Of a stretch of DNA of 64,000 bases, positions 46,401 through 58,400 are shown piece by piece. The notes under the pieces were generated by a model. That model did no database searches. It was not told the DNA's origin and was given only the letters and a program-made list of their open reading frames with translations. A program made the translations under genes and the position numbers. Every line of letters begins with the position of its first letter. The stretch's first letter is position 1. This DNA comes from Triplophysa rosa (lineage: Eukaryota; Chordata; Actinopteri; Cypriniformes; Nemacheilidae). Where the stretch lies: NCBI RefSeq assembly GCF_024868665.1, contig NC_079904.1:20385066-20449065 (forward strand), in the 5' to 3' direction.

Positions 46401-49400
46401 AGTTACAGTACTAATATCAAAATGTTAGCTTTCATAAAATGATGCTGTTAAAGAAATATGTTGTTTCTACATCAATTTGAAGATTAAATGTGAAATTATT
46501 AAAATGTAAAAGTATATTTTAAAATATAATAGTTATGTGTGATTAATCGTGATTAATCACAGAAAAAATGTGTGATTAATCAGATTAATTTTTTAATCGA
46601 TTGACAGCACTAAAAAAAACAAAAAGAAAAAAACGCCCACACAAAGCTTTTTCTCTGGTGGTATAAATAATGTAACAATTTACTGTTTTTAAACATTAAA
46701 ATAATATACACTTTTCTTTCATCGTTCTTCAACAGGTATGCAAACAATGACATCATTTCTCACTTTTTTCTCCTCAACAGGTACAATCAAACACAACAGG
46801 TAAGTATCCACAAAAGTATTCAGCTAATCAACAAACAATGCTCAAAATATCAAAATCAATTGCACTGGCAATAAACCCATAAATACACTGCTTAACAATG
46901 ACAATGTGTCCCTCCTCCTCGTCAATTCCCTGCCTTCTTCATCACAGTTACTTTATACATTGCATGCCACATACATAACCGAATTTAGCTAGCTGCTGAA
47001 CAATATCCCAATTAGCAATTAGCATTAGTCTAAAAAACGAAATATAATACAGAAAACACTCGACATGTCAACAAAACATAAACAGAACATCTTCCCAAAC
47101 ACATATCAAGCTTATTTAAAAACCTCAAAAGCATAAACACTCATTCAAAGTACCTGGAAAAGGGAGATGTAAATAACGATAACCATAAATTGCCGCCTCC
47201 TCAGCACGAGCTGACCGATAAATCTAACACACCAAGAGAGGCGGGACTTAAGGCAGAACAGCCAATCATCAGCCGGTCACATTCAAAGCCAGTGTCATGT
47301 TTGAGAGGGAGGGGAGAGCAGGCAGTCGCAGCGAGCTCAGACACAGAGCGGCCAGAGAAACGGAGGAGCGACGGCTGTAAGGCGTTTGTGCAAAACTGCG
47401 GAAAAACTGCAGAAAAAGTGTGGGTGTTGAACCCTCTCACCGGGAAAAGTGTGGGTGTTAAAACACCCACATCCCCCACGGGTGCGACGCGCCTGCCCAG
47501 CCTCTGGGAGGTTGTGAGAAATGAATTGGTTTAATGTAAAGATGGCTGTTAGTTGGTTCAAACTGACCATTTGCTGGTCCAAGATGGCTCAGACCTTTAA
47601 CTACACTCTAAAAAAATCTGTAAAAATAGGACACAATATACTGTATAAATATGAAGGAATGTTCCGTATTCATTTTAACAGTTGTTTTACCTGTATTTTA
47701 CATTTTGGACTGCATTAAATTGCATTTTAGCATTAACGGAAATGTTCGTAAAATAAAGGAAAATGTACTCGTAATTTTCTGCCAGTACTTTATCCGTTTT
47801 TTACGGGATTTTTTTACAGTGTAGCTATTAATAGCTGGTGAGCACCTGGATGAGCTGACAGACGATCTTGGATCAATGTCAAAATCTAGCTTTAAAGGGG
47901 AACTCCACCCAAAAATGAAAATTCTGCCATTAATGACTCACCCTCAAGTAGTTTAACATCCTCCGCTAGATCCCTCCTCCATAGATTGCAATGCAACCAA
48001 ACACACAAGCCACATGACAGTGCATCCGGTGTCAGCATCGCTCGACACATGCGCGTTCTGACGTAGAGCCTGTGTGGTCAGAACACGCATGCGTCGAGCG
48101 ATGCTGACACCGGATGCACTGTCATGTGGCTCGTGTGTTTGGCTGCGTTGCAATCTATGGCGGAGTCAGAAAGCTTCCAAAACTACCTTAATTTGCCTTC
48201 TGGGGAAAAACGGAGGTCCTAGGGATGTTAAACTACTTGAGGGTGAGTAATTCATGGCAGATTTTTTTCGGCAGAATTTAACCACATTTAAGTGGTTTGA
48301 CTGAATTGTTTGAGAAGGATCTTTAACTAATGTCATCTTCCAGTTTAGCTTGATCTCCACCAGCTGTAAACTTGGACACCGCTAACAGCAAGAATGATAG
48401 TAACCGAACAATGGCGGTATCCATTGACTTGGGTTAGTTTTGTGTCCATACAATAGAAGTGCATGGTTACTGCCGTTGGAAGATAGAAAGTCATAGGGGT
48501 TTGAAATGACAAGAAGGTTAGTAAATGATGACAGAATTTTGAGTGAACTATATTAATTTGCTTTTCACGGGTTTTTCAAGCTATAGTTGACTGGAGGAAA
48601 AACAGATATGTGAACTGTGACATTATGACAGTTTCTAAAGCTCAGAAGGTAGAGGAGATACAAAAGTATGAAATGTGCTTTGGGTAAAAATGATTAAATG
48701 TTTTATAATAGGTTGTAATTATGAAATTATAAATAAATGTCTTATTTGCATAAAGTATGAAAATAACAGCCTATCATATTATAGTTCCCACAAACTAAAA
48801 AAAGTCATTTAACTTGTTTTGAAGTATGTTTTAACTAGTCTTTGCAGTAGATTTATGTAGATTTAGTAGTAGATTTAAATAGTTAAAGATACAGTATTCA
48901 ATGATCAAATGACAATTTTTTAAGGTTATTCTCACAAAACCAGCATTGTGGTTAGTCAGTTTTACATCCAAACAGTTTTTGTGTTGGCTGCTGGTCAAAA
49001 GTCTAGCAATGTGAGAGTAAGACTATGCCAGACCTGGAAAAGTTCAATGTCATCGTCGCCCAGAGGTTTGCCATTAATAAGTGCTGCCTTATGAATCAGA
49101 TCCAGTGCTTCCTCATGCTTCTGATTGGCCATCAGCCAACGAGCAGATTTAGGAAGAACCCTTAAACACACAACCATGAACATACATAAATACTTATAGG
49201 GACAGTTCACCCAAAAATTATATTTATGTCATCATTTACTCACCCTCAGTTGTTCCAAATCGGCATACATTTCTTTGTTCTGATGAACACAGAGAAAGGT
49301 ATTCGGAAAAGAACCAAACTGTTCTTGGCCACCATTATTCCGACGGGATAAGTCCAGGAACAAAGTTCCGGAAAGAGTGAAGAGGGCTGTCGTTCGTGAG

Positions 49401-52400
49401 CTATGTTTTCACTCTGGTCAAAAGTGCCCCAGAACTGTTGGCTTTCCCACATTCTTCCAAATATCTTTCTCTGTGTTCATCAGAACAAAGACATTTATAT
49501 AGATTTGGAACAACTTGAGGATGAGTAAATGAAGACAGAATTGTCATTTAAGGGTGAACTGTTCATTTAACACAAATACACATGCAAGCAAACAATCATA
49601 TCCTAAGGAAGGCAAAAACAAAAAAAAGTGTACTAATATTAATGTTGAACATGTGCTTATTACAGTCGCCATAGGTAGGTTCAAATGAAGATATGTCATT
49701 CATAATAGTACACCTGAGAAAATGTAGATCATTAAACAAAATTAAAGATGATAAATCTGGAATTATTTTTTAACACATTAACTCTTTTGGACACAATAAT
49801 TATGCAAAAAAAATGATATTGTGACAGCTCTACCTTCAAGCCATCTTAGGTGTGCATTATGATAAATGAATACAAACCAATGAACAAATGTGTCTTGTGA
49901 CTAAATATCATAACAACAGTCATATGAAACAAAATATGATCTTTATTCCCAATTCTCCCTCCTCCCGCCGGTGAAGTGAATATACTGCATGGCTTTGTGA
50001 CCTTTTGTGCAATTCCTGTAGATGAGCTTTCCGCTTCTGTGCAACTCACCAGATGTAAAACAGGAAAAGGAAGCCAGGGGCAGAGATGGCCAGCTGCAGT
50101 TTACGCCAGTCTGGAATCAAGTATGCCACTCCAGCCAGCAAAATGTATCCAAATCCAAAAAAGTAATCTGTGATGACACCTGCCAGCATGCGTTGTTTGG
50201 GGCCTGTCCACTCAGTACCTGCACAACCAGACAGAATGCACACAGTAGACCGTGAACATAACCAGAAGAAACCAAAACATAAACATGATAAACATTTTAT
50301 AATCATAGGATAAGATGTTTGATAAATCCAACTTTAAGCCTAGTTCCCACTCTTTCCCTATCCCTAATTTTCTGGGCTTGATTGGAATATTTCTCTAGAA
50401 TCTTTAGTGTATCTCTTACTCACCCAACACAAATGCATTCATGATCACTGCAGACACAGTCATGCCCACCACAAAGCGAAGCATGACATAGATGTAGAAA
50501 TTTGGAGCGAAAGCTGCACCCACTCCAAAGATGACCTGTGCCGCTAACCCGATCAGTATGATTATTTTGCGGCCATACCTGAAACAACAGAACATTGCAT
50601 TGATATGTGTACTGTGTTTTCAGGGGTGAATTTCATAAAACATCTCGATATGTACACCGTGAAATTTTGCTGTTTTGCAGCAGTTTTGCCAGTAACTTAC
50701 TGTAGATTTAATTTGCATATTTGTTTTAAACATAAACTTACCTAGTTCTTATATTTTCTTCCATAAAATAAGACTAAATATCGTAGGTAACTTTTCTTGA
50801 TATGGAAATATATCGTAATTTGAGAAGTTTTAAATATTTTTACTAGAAAACAAAACAAAAATGACATTTTTTGCAGTGTTGCTGTGCTAATGCCAATAAT
50901 GAGTCTCTTCTTACTCATTTTGAATCTCAAAAGAAGAATTGTTTTAATTTTGGTTAAAGGAAAGTTTAACTCTTTCAGTATTAATACTGAAAACAGTATT
51001 AGTAGGAAAGTAGTTGAATCTACAGGAAGTTACTGGCAAATCTGCTGCAAAACTAAAGCAAAGTTTTACAGTGTATTTTCCAAATGCAGTGGCTCTTAAC
51101 AGGTTTCACATTGGACTCCTGCAAGTGGCGAATCACAACAAAATTCATCGACACAAATTTCCCTTATTTTGTGTCATTCAGCACGACTTTCAATCGAATG
51201 TATTTTGATATGATACAACATATTTTACGAAGTGGCTCATTCGTATGAATTCTTATGTTCTCATTTTAGTATTATTTGACCTTGCCCCTGTGACATTAGG
51301 GTTAGGGGCGGGGTTAATCTGCGCATTTTAACACAATTTGCCTTTGCGCCTGTCGTGTGTTAGGGTTTCGGAAAAGTATGGCTTAGCCACGTTGTAAAAT
51401 ATATACAAAGTTAAAAATGGCTCACTATTTGCCAGGTATTTTGTTTGAATCCCTTTTTATTTACGCAGTTATTACTGCTTTATAATGCATTTGTAAATGA
51501 CTTATTAATCATTAATGAACACATTTACAAATGCTTTATAAGGAACCTTAAGGTAAAGTGTTACCCAAATTCCTTTGATATCAGGTTATATATATTATGT
51601 GTGTACTGTATATATACAAATGGTATGTATATTGAAAGTTATGCTGAGAAACATAAAAAGGGTAAATGAACATGCATCAATAGATTCTAAATTGTGATTC
51701 TAAAACAGATTCTAAATCAAATGTTACGAACAACAGACATTAGCATTTTTCAAATATCACCAGTAGCTCTCAAAATAATTAATAATATTAACACAGACTG
51801 CATGGGCAAACAGTGTGCAAATGTATCAACATCTGCAGAGTTGGAAACAGGACAATTTCTAAACGTGTTTCAAATTTCCACAATTTTAAACCCTTCCAAC
51901 ATTTTTTAAGCTAGGTGAATCTGTAGTTAATGTAGTCTGGTTCTTATTTTTCTTTTACCCTGTGTATAGTTGTGCTTTTGGTTTGTGAGAATGAGGCGAT
52001 GTCTAAGCAGTCTATCCATGTTGATTTGTACTTAATATGACTAGCTTCCAGATGACAGACGAATCTGGCAAAGTGCCCTAGAGTTTGTATAGACACCTTT
52101 AACTTCCACAAAAGATGTGGAAAGCATTTCTCTTTTGCTTAAAAGTCGATGATCTATACTAGCCTATCAATATGCAATATGAAAAGTAATGTGACACATT
52201 TTGGGGTGGAGACCCACCAGCTGTGAACTACTGAATTAGGCAGTATCATCATTCCCCCTCACATTCTCCGTTCAGTTCATTGAATAAACCATAGCAACCC
52301 AGTCGCAGTGCAGTTTGTGGCACGAAATTTTGAATCTATTAATTCAAGCCAAATAGGAATTCACACGAAAGAGCCAGCTTGTAAAATTGGAATGAATTCC

Positions 52401-52453
52401 CAAAAAGGTATGAATTCCCATCAGATTGTGTTGATATATATATTCATACATGT

Positions 52454-52485
<32 letters not shown>

Positions 52486-55400
52486 TATACAGTATATATA
52501 TATCATGTTAAATAAAACCGCTTTTAACCTCAACATCCCCATATCAGCCCTCGAGAGTACTGAAATGTGTGTTTAAATGACCTGAGTTATCTTGGATATG
52601 CTTTTACTTACTTATCAGCAAGGGCACCAAACAGCACAGCTCCAACCAGCAGTCCAAACATATAGATAGAAGAGCCAATGTTGTTTAACGTGGCATTTTC
52701 ACACACAAGATCCCACTGTAGGGTAAAAGATAGAAAGAGACTGAAATACGGAAATAGACGGTTTCAGAAGGACAGCAGCGATCTATTAACAAAATGCTAG
52801 CATTAAAGTTTATAAAATTGGCCAGAGAACATAACTTTACATATTTATACAAAAGTGGTAGTTGGAGAATATTAATAATATTAACAAGGGAAACCTGTCA
52901 TGGCTCTGCTTCCTTAGTCATGTTTTTCTTGGTCCTGTAGCAGAGTCATGACAAAGCCTTTGGTTATGTGTGGAGAGAAACATATTATTGTCCTTTTGAC
53001 AATAATATACGTTCTCTCCAGTGTCTCGTCTCTGTTCCCGCCATCTCGTTTCCTTGTTATCCTTCCCTGAGTGTTTGATTAATCACACCTGCCCCGTGTC
53101 GTTATCCCTCGTTTGTCTTTCCCTTTAAATACCCTCTTGTTTCTTTGTCTTGGGCGTGTGGATTGTATCGTGTACTATGTCTGTAGTTCGTGTACTTCGG
53201 TCCTTGTGTGCCTTGTTTGTTCCAGATCCTGTTCCCCGTCTAGTTTGGTATTGTTTATTTTATTCTTGTAATTTTGACCGTGTTCATTTTGCCCCCTCGT
53301 GGGAAGTCTTCTTTTCTGTTATATATATATATATATATATGTTCTTAGTTTAGTTTTGCCCCACCGTGGGTTTTTTGTTTCTGTGTTGTTTTTTCAATAA
53401 ATATCTGTTAACCCCGTCATTGCCGTTGCCTGCCTGCATTTGGGTTCTCTGCACTGCGATCGTGACAAAACCTCCCCCTGCTCTTGGTGTATTAAATGGG
53501 GCTACTGCACGATTGGGTCATGCTGGCATTACTGTAATTACATTTTTAACTGTTTTTGTCCTCAATAAACTTATTTTAATGAAAGCTGATATTATATTAA
53601 TAAAATATTCAAAGACGGCAGGCTGACTTCAAATCTCATTGGTTCTTGCAAATATTTTGAGTCAATGCCATATGACAGTGGGAGACATGCAAGAACCTTT
53701 TTTTGTTCAGCTGAAGAAAGGAAGACATTAAAATACCTTAAGATGAAAATGAAACAATTGTGACAATTGTTCACCTTTAAATTGCAGACTTTAGTATCTT
53801 GGCAAATTTGGGTGCAATTTGAGACATTATTAAGACATTGATTTCTTAAATAACTGTAGAGATAACCGTGAGATTTCTATGCTCTTTGTCAAAAGAAGAA
53901 TCTGGGCGGCATAAGAGTCACGCAATTCTTTTGTTATTTAATCTCATTTCTTCAGAGAAGGAACGGATATATCAAATATCGTATTTTTGATGATTCTTTC
54001 TTATGGGTTTGGTGCCATAGCCAGGTCCCTTTCTCTACTTCCTCTTTCCCCCTTCCCTGCAATTCATTTTGGGCATAGCAGAGAGTTATATCAGATTGTC
54101 AGACTCCTGTTGAGAAGCTGGGCCAGGGTCCAGCGTGTGTAAATCAAAGCAGGTTCTTCTAGACGGTCCTGCTTTGAGCAGCCCATAACTTCTGCTCTTC
54201 TACTCTTCATATTAGCAGTCTCACATAGCAAAAGAAAGGCAGTTTTATTGATCTATTTCACAGTCCTGTGAACTACATCTCTTTGACGAAGCCGTCTGAG
54301 ATTCCTTTACCATGAGACCCGAAGCCATGCACCCAAGCCATCTAAACCACCCGACTAGTTTAGATAACACAAGATGCCAGGTGCACACTATGCTTATTTT
54401 TTCTTTCTGGTTTGCATGAAAAGTTTGGTATCGCAAAAGTTGCATGTTTCCAAAGTATTATTATTATTTGTAACCTCTTCATTCTCTTCATATTCAGAGA
54501 TTTTAAATCTCCCACAACTTAAAATAGCTTTTAAAAGAAAACCTAAAAGACTTTGTCAAGTTTGCACCAGGTCCATTCCACTGCAGACTTATTTAAATAT
54601 TACGCTGGTTTCATTAAACCATGTTATATTGGAGCGATCAAAACAGATATCCAGATGCAGAAGCCACTTGATGTGGTCGTGATCGCATGTCAATGCCAAA
54701 TGTAAACTCAGCTATTGACACAAGAAATTGGAAGTATGGCACCAGCCCACGCAAGCCATTTTGCTCAAGCCAAGTTGGCAAACTTTCCTAGAAACAAAAA
54801 TGCAAATCATAATACACACTGTCACTTTGCAGGAATGCAACCCAAATTTGTTTTGACACAGTCAAAATTCTGCAGCAAAAGGCAGGAACTTATTACATTT
54901 ACATTCGTTTTATTTATCCAAAGCGAATTACCAATGAGGAAACATTACAAGCAGTTTGACATAAGATTGACAAACACATTGTTGTACACATTGCTATATT
55001 TTAAGTATGATAAAGATCAATTCATAAGCTAGAGCAGAAGGGAAGGCCAGAAAAAGAAGAACTGAAAAGCATTGCAAAGTCAATGAATTGATTGGATGTC
55101 ACATTCTGTTTGCTGAAAGTTTGAGCCGGAGCTCTTTCAAACGTATTCTTAATACATCGTTTATTCTTGTTATATCTTAAGACTTGTGTTTTAAATTGTT
55201 ATTCACCGAGGGTAAAACTTATCCTTAAGTATTTCCCATACCAAAATCGTCCTTAAACGCACTGATACATTATTTTTATCGGATCATTCGCTATTAGCTT
55301 CAGGCTGTTACCAGCCTGCTTACTGCCTAACACACTGTTCTCATTATTACATCACTAATGGCTAATGTTTCAGACGTGTTCGTACCTCTGAGTGCAGATG

Positions 55401-58400
55401 AGGAAACGTTCGCACTTCAGTCGGAATTGGATGCTGTGGAGAAGCAGATCCAGGATCTACTTGAGAAACAGACACGGCTGCGAGAACGTAAATCGGCACT
55501 GGAAACATGCCGAGCTGACGCTCGCAAATCCGCGGTAAGTTTTCATCGTGATTGTAATACTCCTACCACTTCTACTCTGCGTGTTTCTCTGCACAGAGCC
55601 CAGGCTTCGAGAACACGATCAGCCCAACTTCACACCTGCACCGGCACACCCACGGCGAAAGGCGCGAGCCAGTACGAGCGATGACCCAACTGCCACCACC
55701 GGTCTTCGAGATCCTAACCAGGAACCGTTTTGCCGCCCTCTGCGAAACAGAATGCAACGCTGTGGTCATCGGAGACTCAATCGTCCGGAACGTACGCGCT
55801 TCTTCCACTAAAGGTAAGGTACGCACTCATTGTTTTCCTGGCGCCCGTGTTCTTGATGTCTGTGTGCAGGTACCTGCGATCCTGAAGGACGACTCTAACG
55901 TCAGAGCTGTCGTGCTGCACGCGGAGGTGAACAACATCAGGACGCGGCAGTCGGAGACCCTTTAGAGGGACTTAAGGAGTCTGAACGAGACTGTACGCAA
56001 TGCATCTCCCACGGCGAGGATCATCGTATCAGGGCCGCCGCTTCCTACCTACCGACGAGGGAATGAAAAGTTCAGTAGACTATTTGCGCTGAATAAATGG
56101 TTGATTTCATGGTGTATTGAACAGAAGCTGCTTTCTTAATGTAACTCAGAGAACAGAGCATAAATTTAAATAATTTAAAGTGCTTGCGTTGAACATAATT
56201 TTTCCAAACGAAAGAAAAAACCCATTGCTTTCTTTTACATTGACTACTGTGTATAGACCCCCTGGTCCCAACACTGATTTTCTGAAAGAGTTCGCCGTTC
56301 AGTCCGTTCATAACCGTACTCGTTATCGACAGGGTAGAACAATTACCTCGACTACTAAAGATAGTTTCGCAAAGAGCTTGCCAGATCTGACTCCTTTAAT
56401 AACCATACCAATAAATACAGAATCGCTCGATGACATGACCAGCAAATTGGGCCTATTTTCTCTAATACATTAGAAGCTGTCGCACCTATGAAGTCAAAAA
56501 AGATTAATGAGAAAAACGTAGCACCATGGTACAATAGCACCACTCGCGCCCTTAAAAGAGAAACACGTAAACTGGAGCGCAAATGGAAACAAACCCAATT
56601 AGAGGTCTTTAAAATTGCGTGGAAAGAGAGTGCAACTGTTATAAAAAGGCACTAAAAGCAGCAAAGGCTGAGCACCTCTGTAACCTCATAAAACTAACTA
56701 AATCGCTAAACTAACAAATAAACAGACTTCACCTGACCTGGGTATTCCGCCGCACCTTGGTAGCAATGATTTCATGAATTTTTTACAGAGAAAATCGAAA
56801 ACATACGAGACAAAATAGTAAAAACTCAACCTCCAAGTCTGTCCTATAAATTAGTACCAACCATCGCCCAAAAAGAAAGGCTACAGTGTTTTTCACCTAT
56901 AAAACAGGAAGATTTAATTAAACTTATTGCAACATCTAAACCTACAACTTGCTTATTAGATCCCATACCAACTAAATTATTAAAAGAGTTATTACCCGTT
57001 GCAATTGAGCCCATTTATAACATTATCAACTCGTCAATTAATCTAGGCCATGTCCCAGGACCCTTTAAACTGGCCGTCATTAAGCCTCTTATCAAGAAAC
57101 CAAACGTAGACCCCAATGAACTAGGAAACTATAGACCAATTTCAAATCTCCCTTACCTGTCTAAAATACTAGAAAAAGTAGTGTCCACTCAGTTGTGCTC
57201 TTTCTTACAAAATAATGACATACACGAAAAATTTCAGTCAGGTTTTAGACTAGGGCTGCAAATAACGATTATTTTAATTGTCGACTAATCTACACGATTA
57301 GTCGTCTAATCTACCGATTATTTTTTCGATTAGTCGACTAATCTACCGATTATTTTTTTTTATTAATCTAATAAAGATTTTTTGGATTACTTTATTAATC
57401 CTTTGGCAAACTTTGCAAATAAACAAAAAGTTCTACTATTTTCTTACATTATCCTGTAAAGCAAATCATACTTTTTACTCCACTACATCTTATAAATAAA
57501 TATTGTTGTTTTAACATTTTAATCCGTGTTTACATTAAAATCACTATCTTCTTTTAATTAGGTAGTTTTAATTTTAAAAGTAAAAAATACAGATTTTTTA
57601 TGTACTTACTGTATTAAAGGTAAAAAAATGAAATAAACTTAGCTCTGTATACTGTGGTAGGCTATATGAGACCAGTTTTTTTATTGCACTTATGATTTTT
57701 GTTGTCCTTATGTTGTTCCAATTGCTTCCATTGTTTCCCTCATCTGTAGGACGCTTTGGATAAAAGCGTCTGCTAAATGACTAAATGTAAATGTAAAAAC
57801 ATAAAAAAATGTGTTTATGAAATACTAGAGCATGATATACAGGTGCTGGTCTAATTTTGACCAACTTTATGGAGATGCACATTTCATTTTCGAACAGGAC
57901 TTGGCACCTGCACACAGTGCCAAAGCTACCAGTACCTGGTTTAAGGACCATGGTATCCCTGTTCTTAATTGGCCAGCAAACTCGCCTGACCTTAACCCCA
58001 TAGAAAATCTATGGGGTATTGTGAAGAGGAAGATGCGATATGCCAGACAATGCAACAATGCAGAAGAGCTGAAGGCCACTATCAGAGCAACCTGGGCTCT
58101 CATAACACCTGAGCAGTGCCACAGACTGATCGACTCCATGCCACGCCGCATTGCTGCAGTAATTCAGGCAAAAGGAGCCCCAACTAAGTATTGAGTGCCG
58201 TACATGCTCATACTTTTCATGTTCATATTTTTCAGTTGGCCAAGTTTTCTAAAAATCCTTTCTTTGTATTGGTCTTAAGTTATATTCTAATTTTCTGAGA
58301 TACTGAATTTGGGATTTTCATTAGTTGTCAGTTATAATCATCAAATTAAAACAAATCAAGATTTGAAATATATCAGTCTGTGTGTAATGAATGAATATAA

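Noticed and set aside
47190..47534. 114-codon plus-strand frame in a GC-richer part of intron 5
   Set aside because: Composition explains the open frame, and no conserved domain or start context was seen.
57832..57880. ATG at 57832 as the Tc1 transposase start
   Set aside because: It lies in and just outside the terminal repeat, and the N-terminal half of the protein is deleted.
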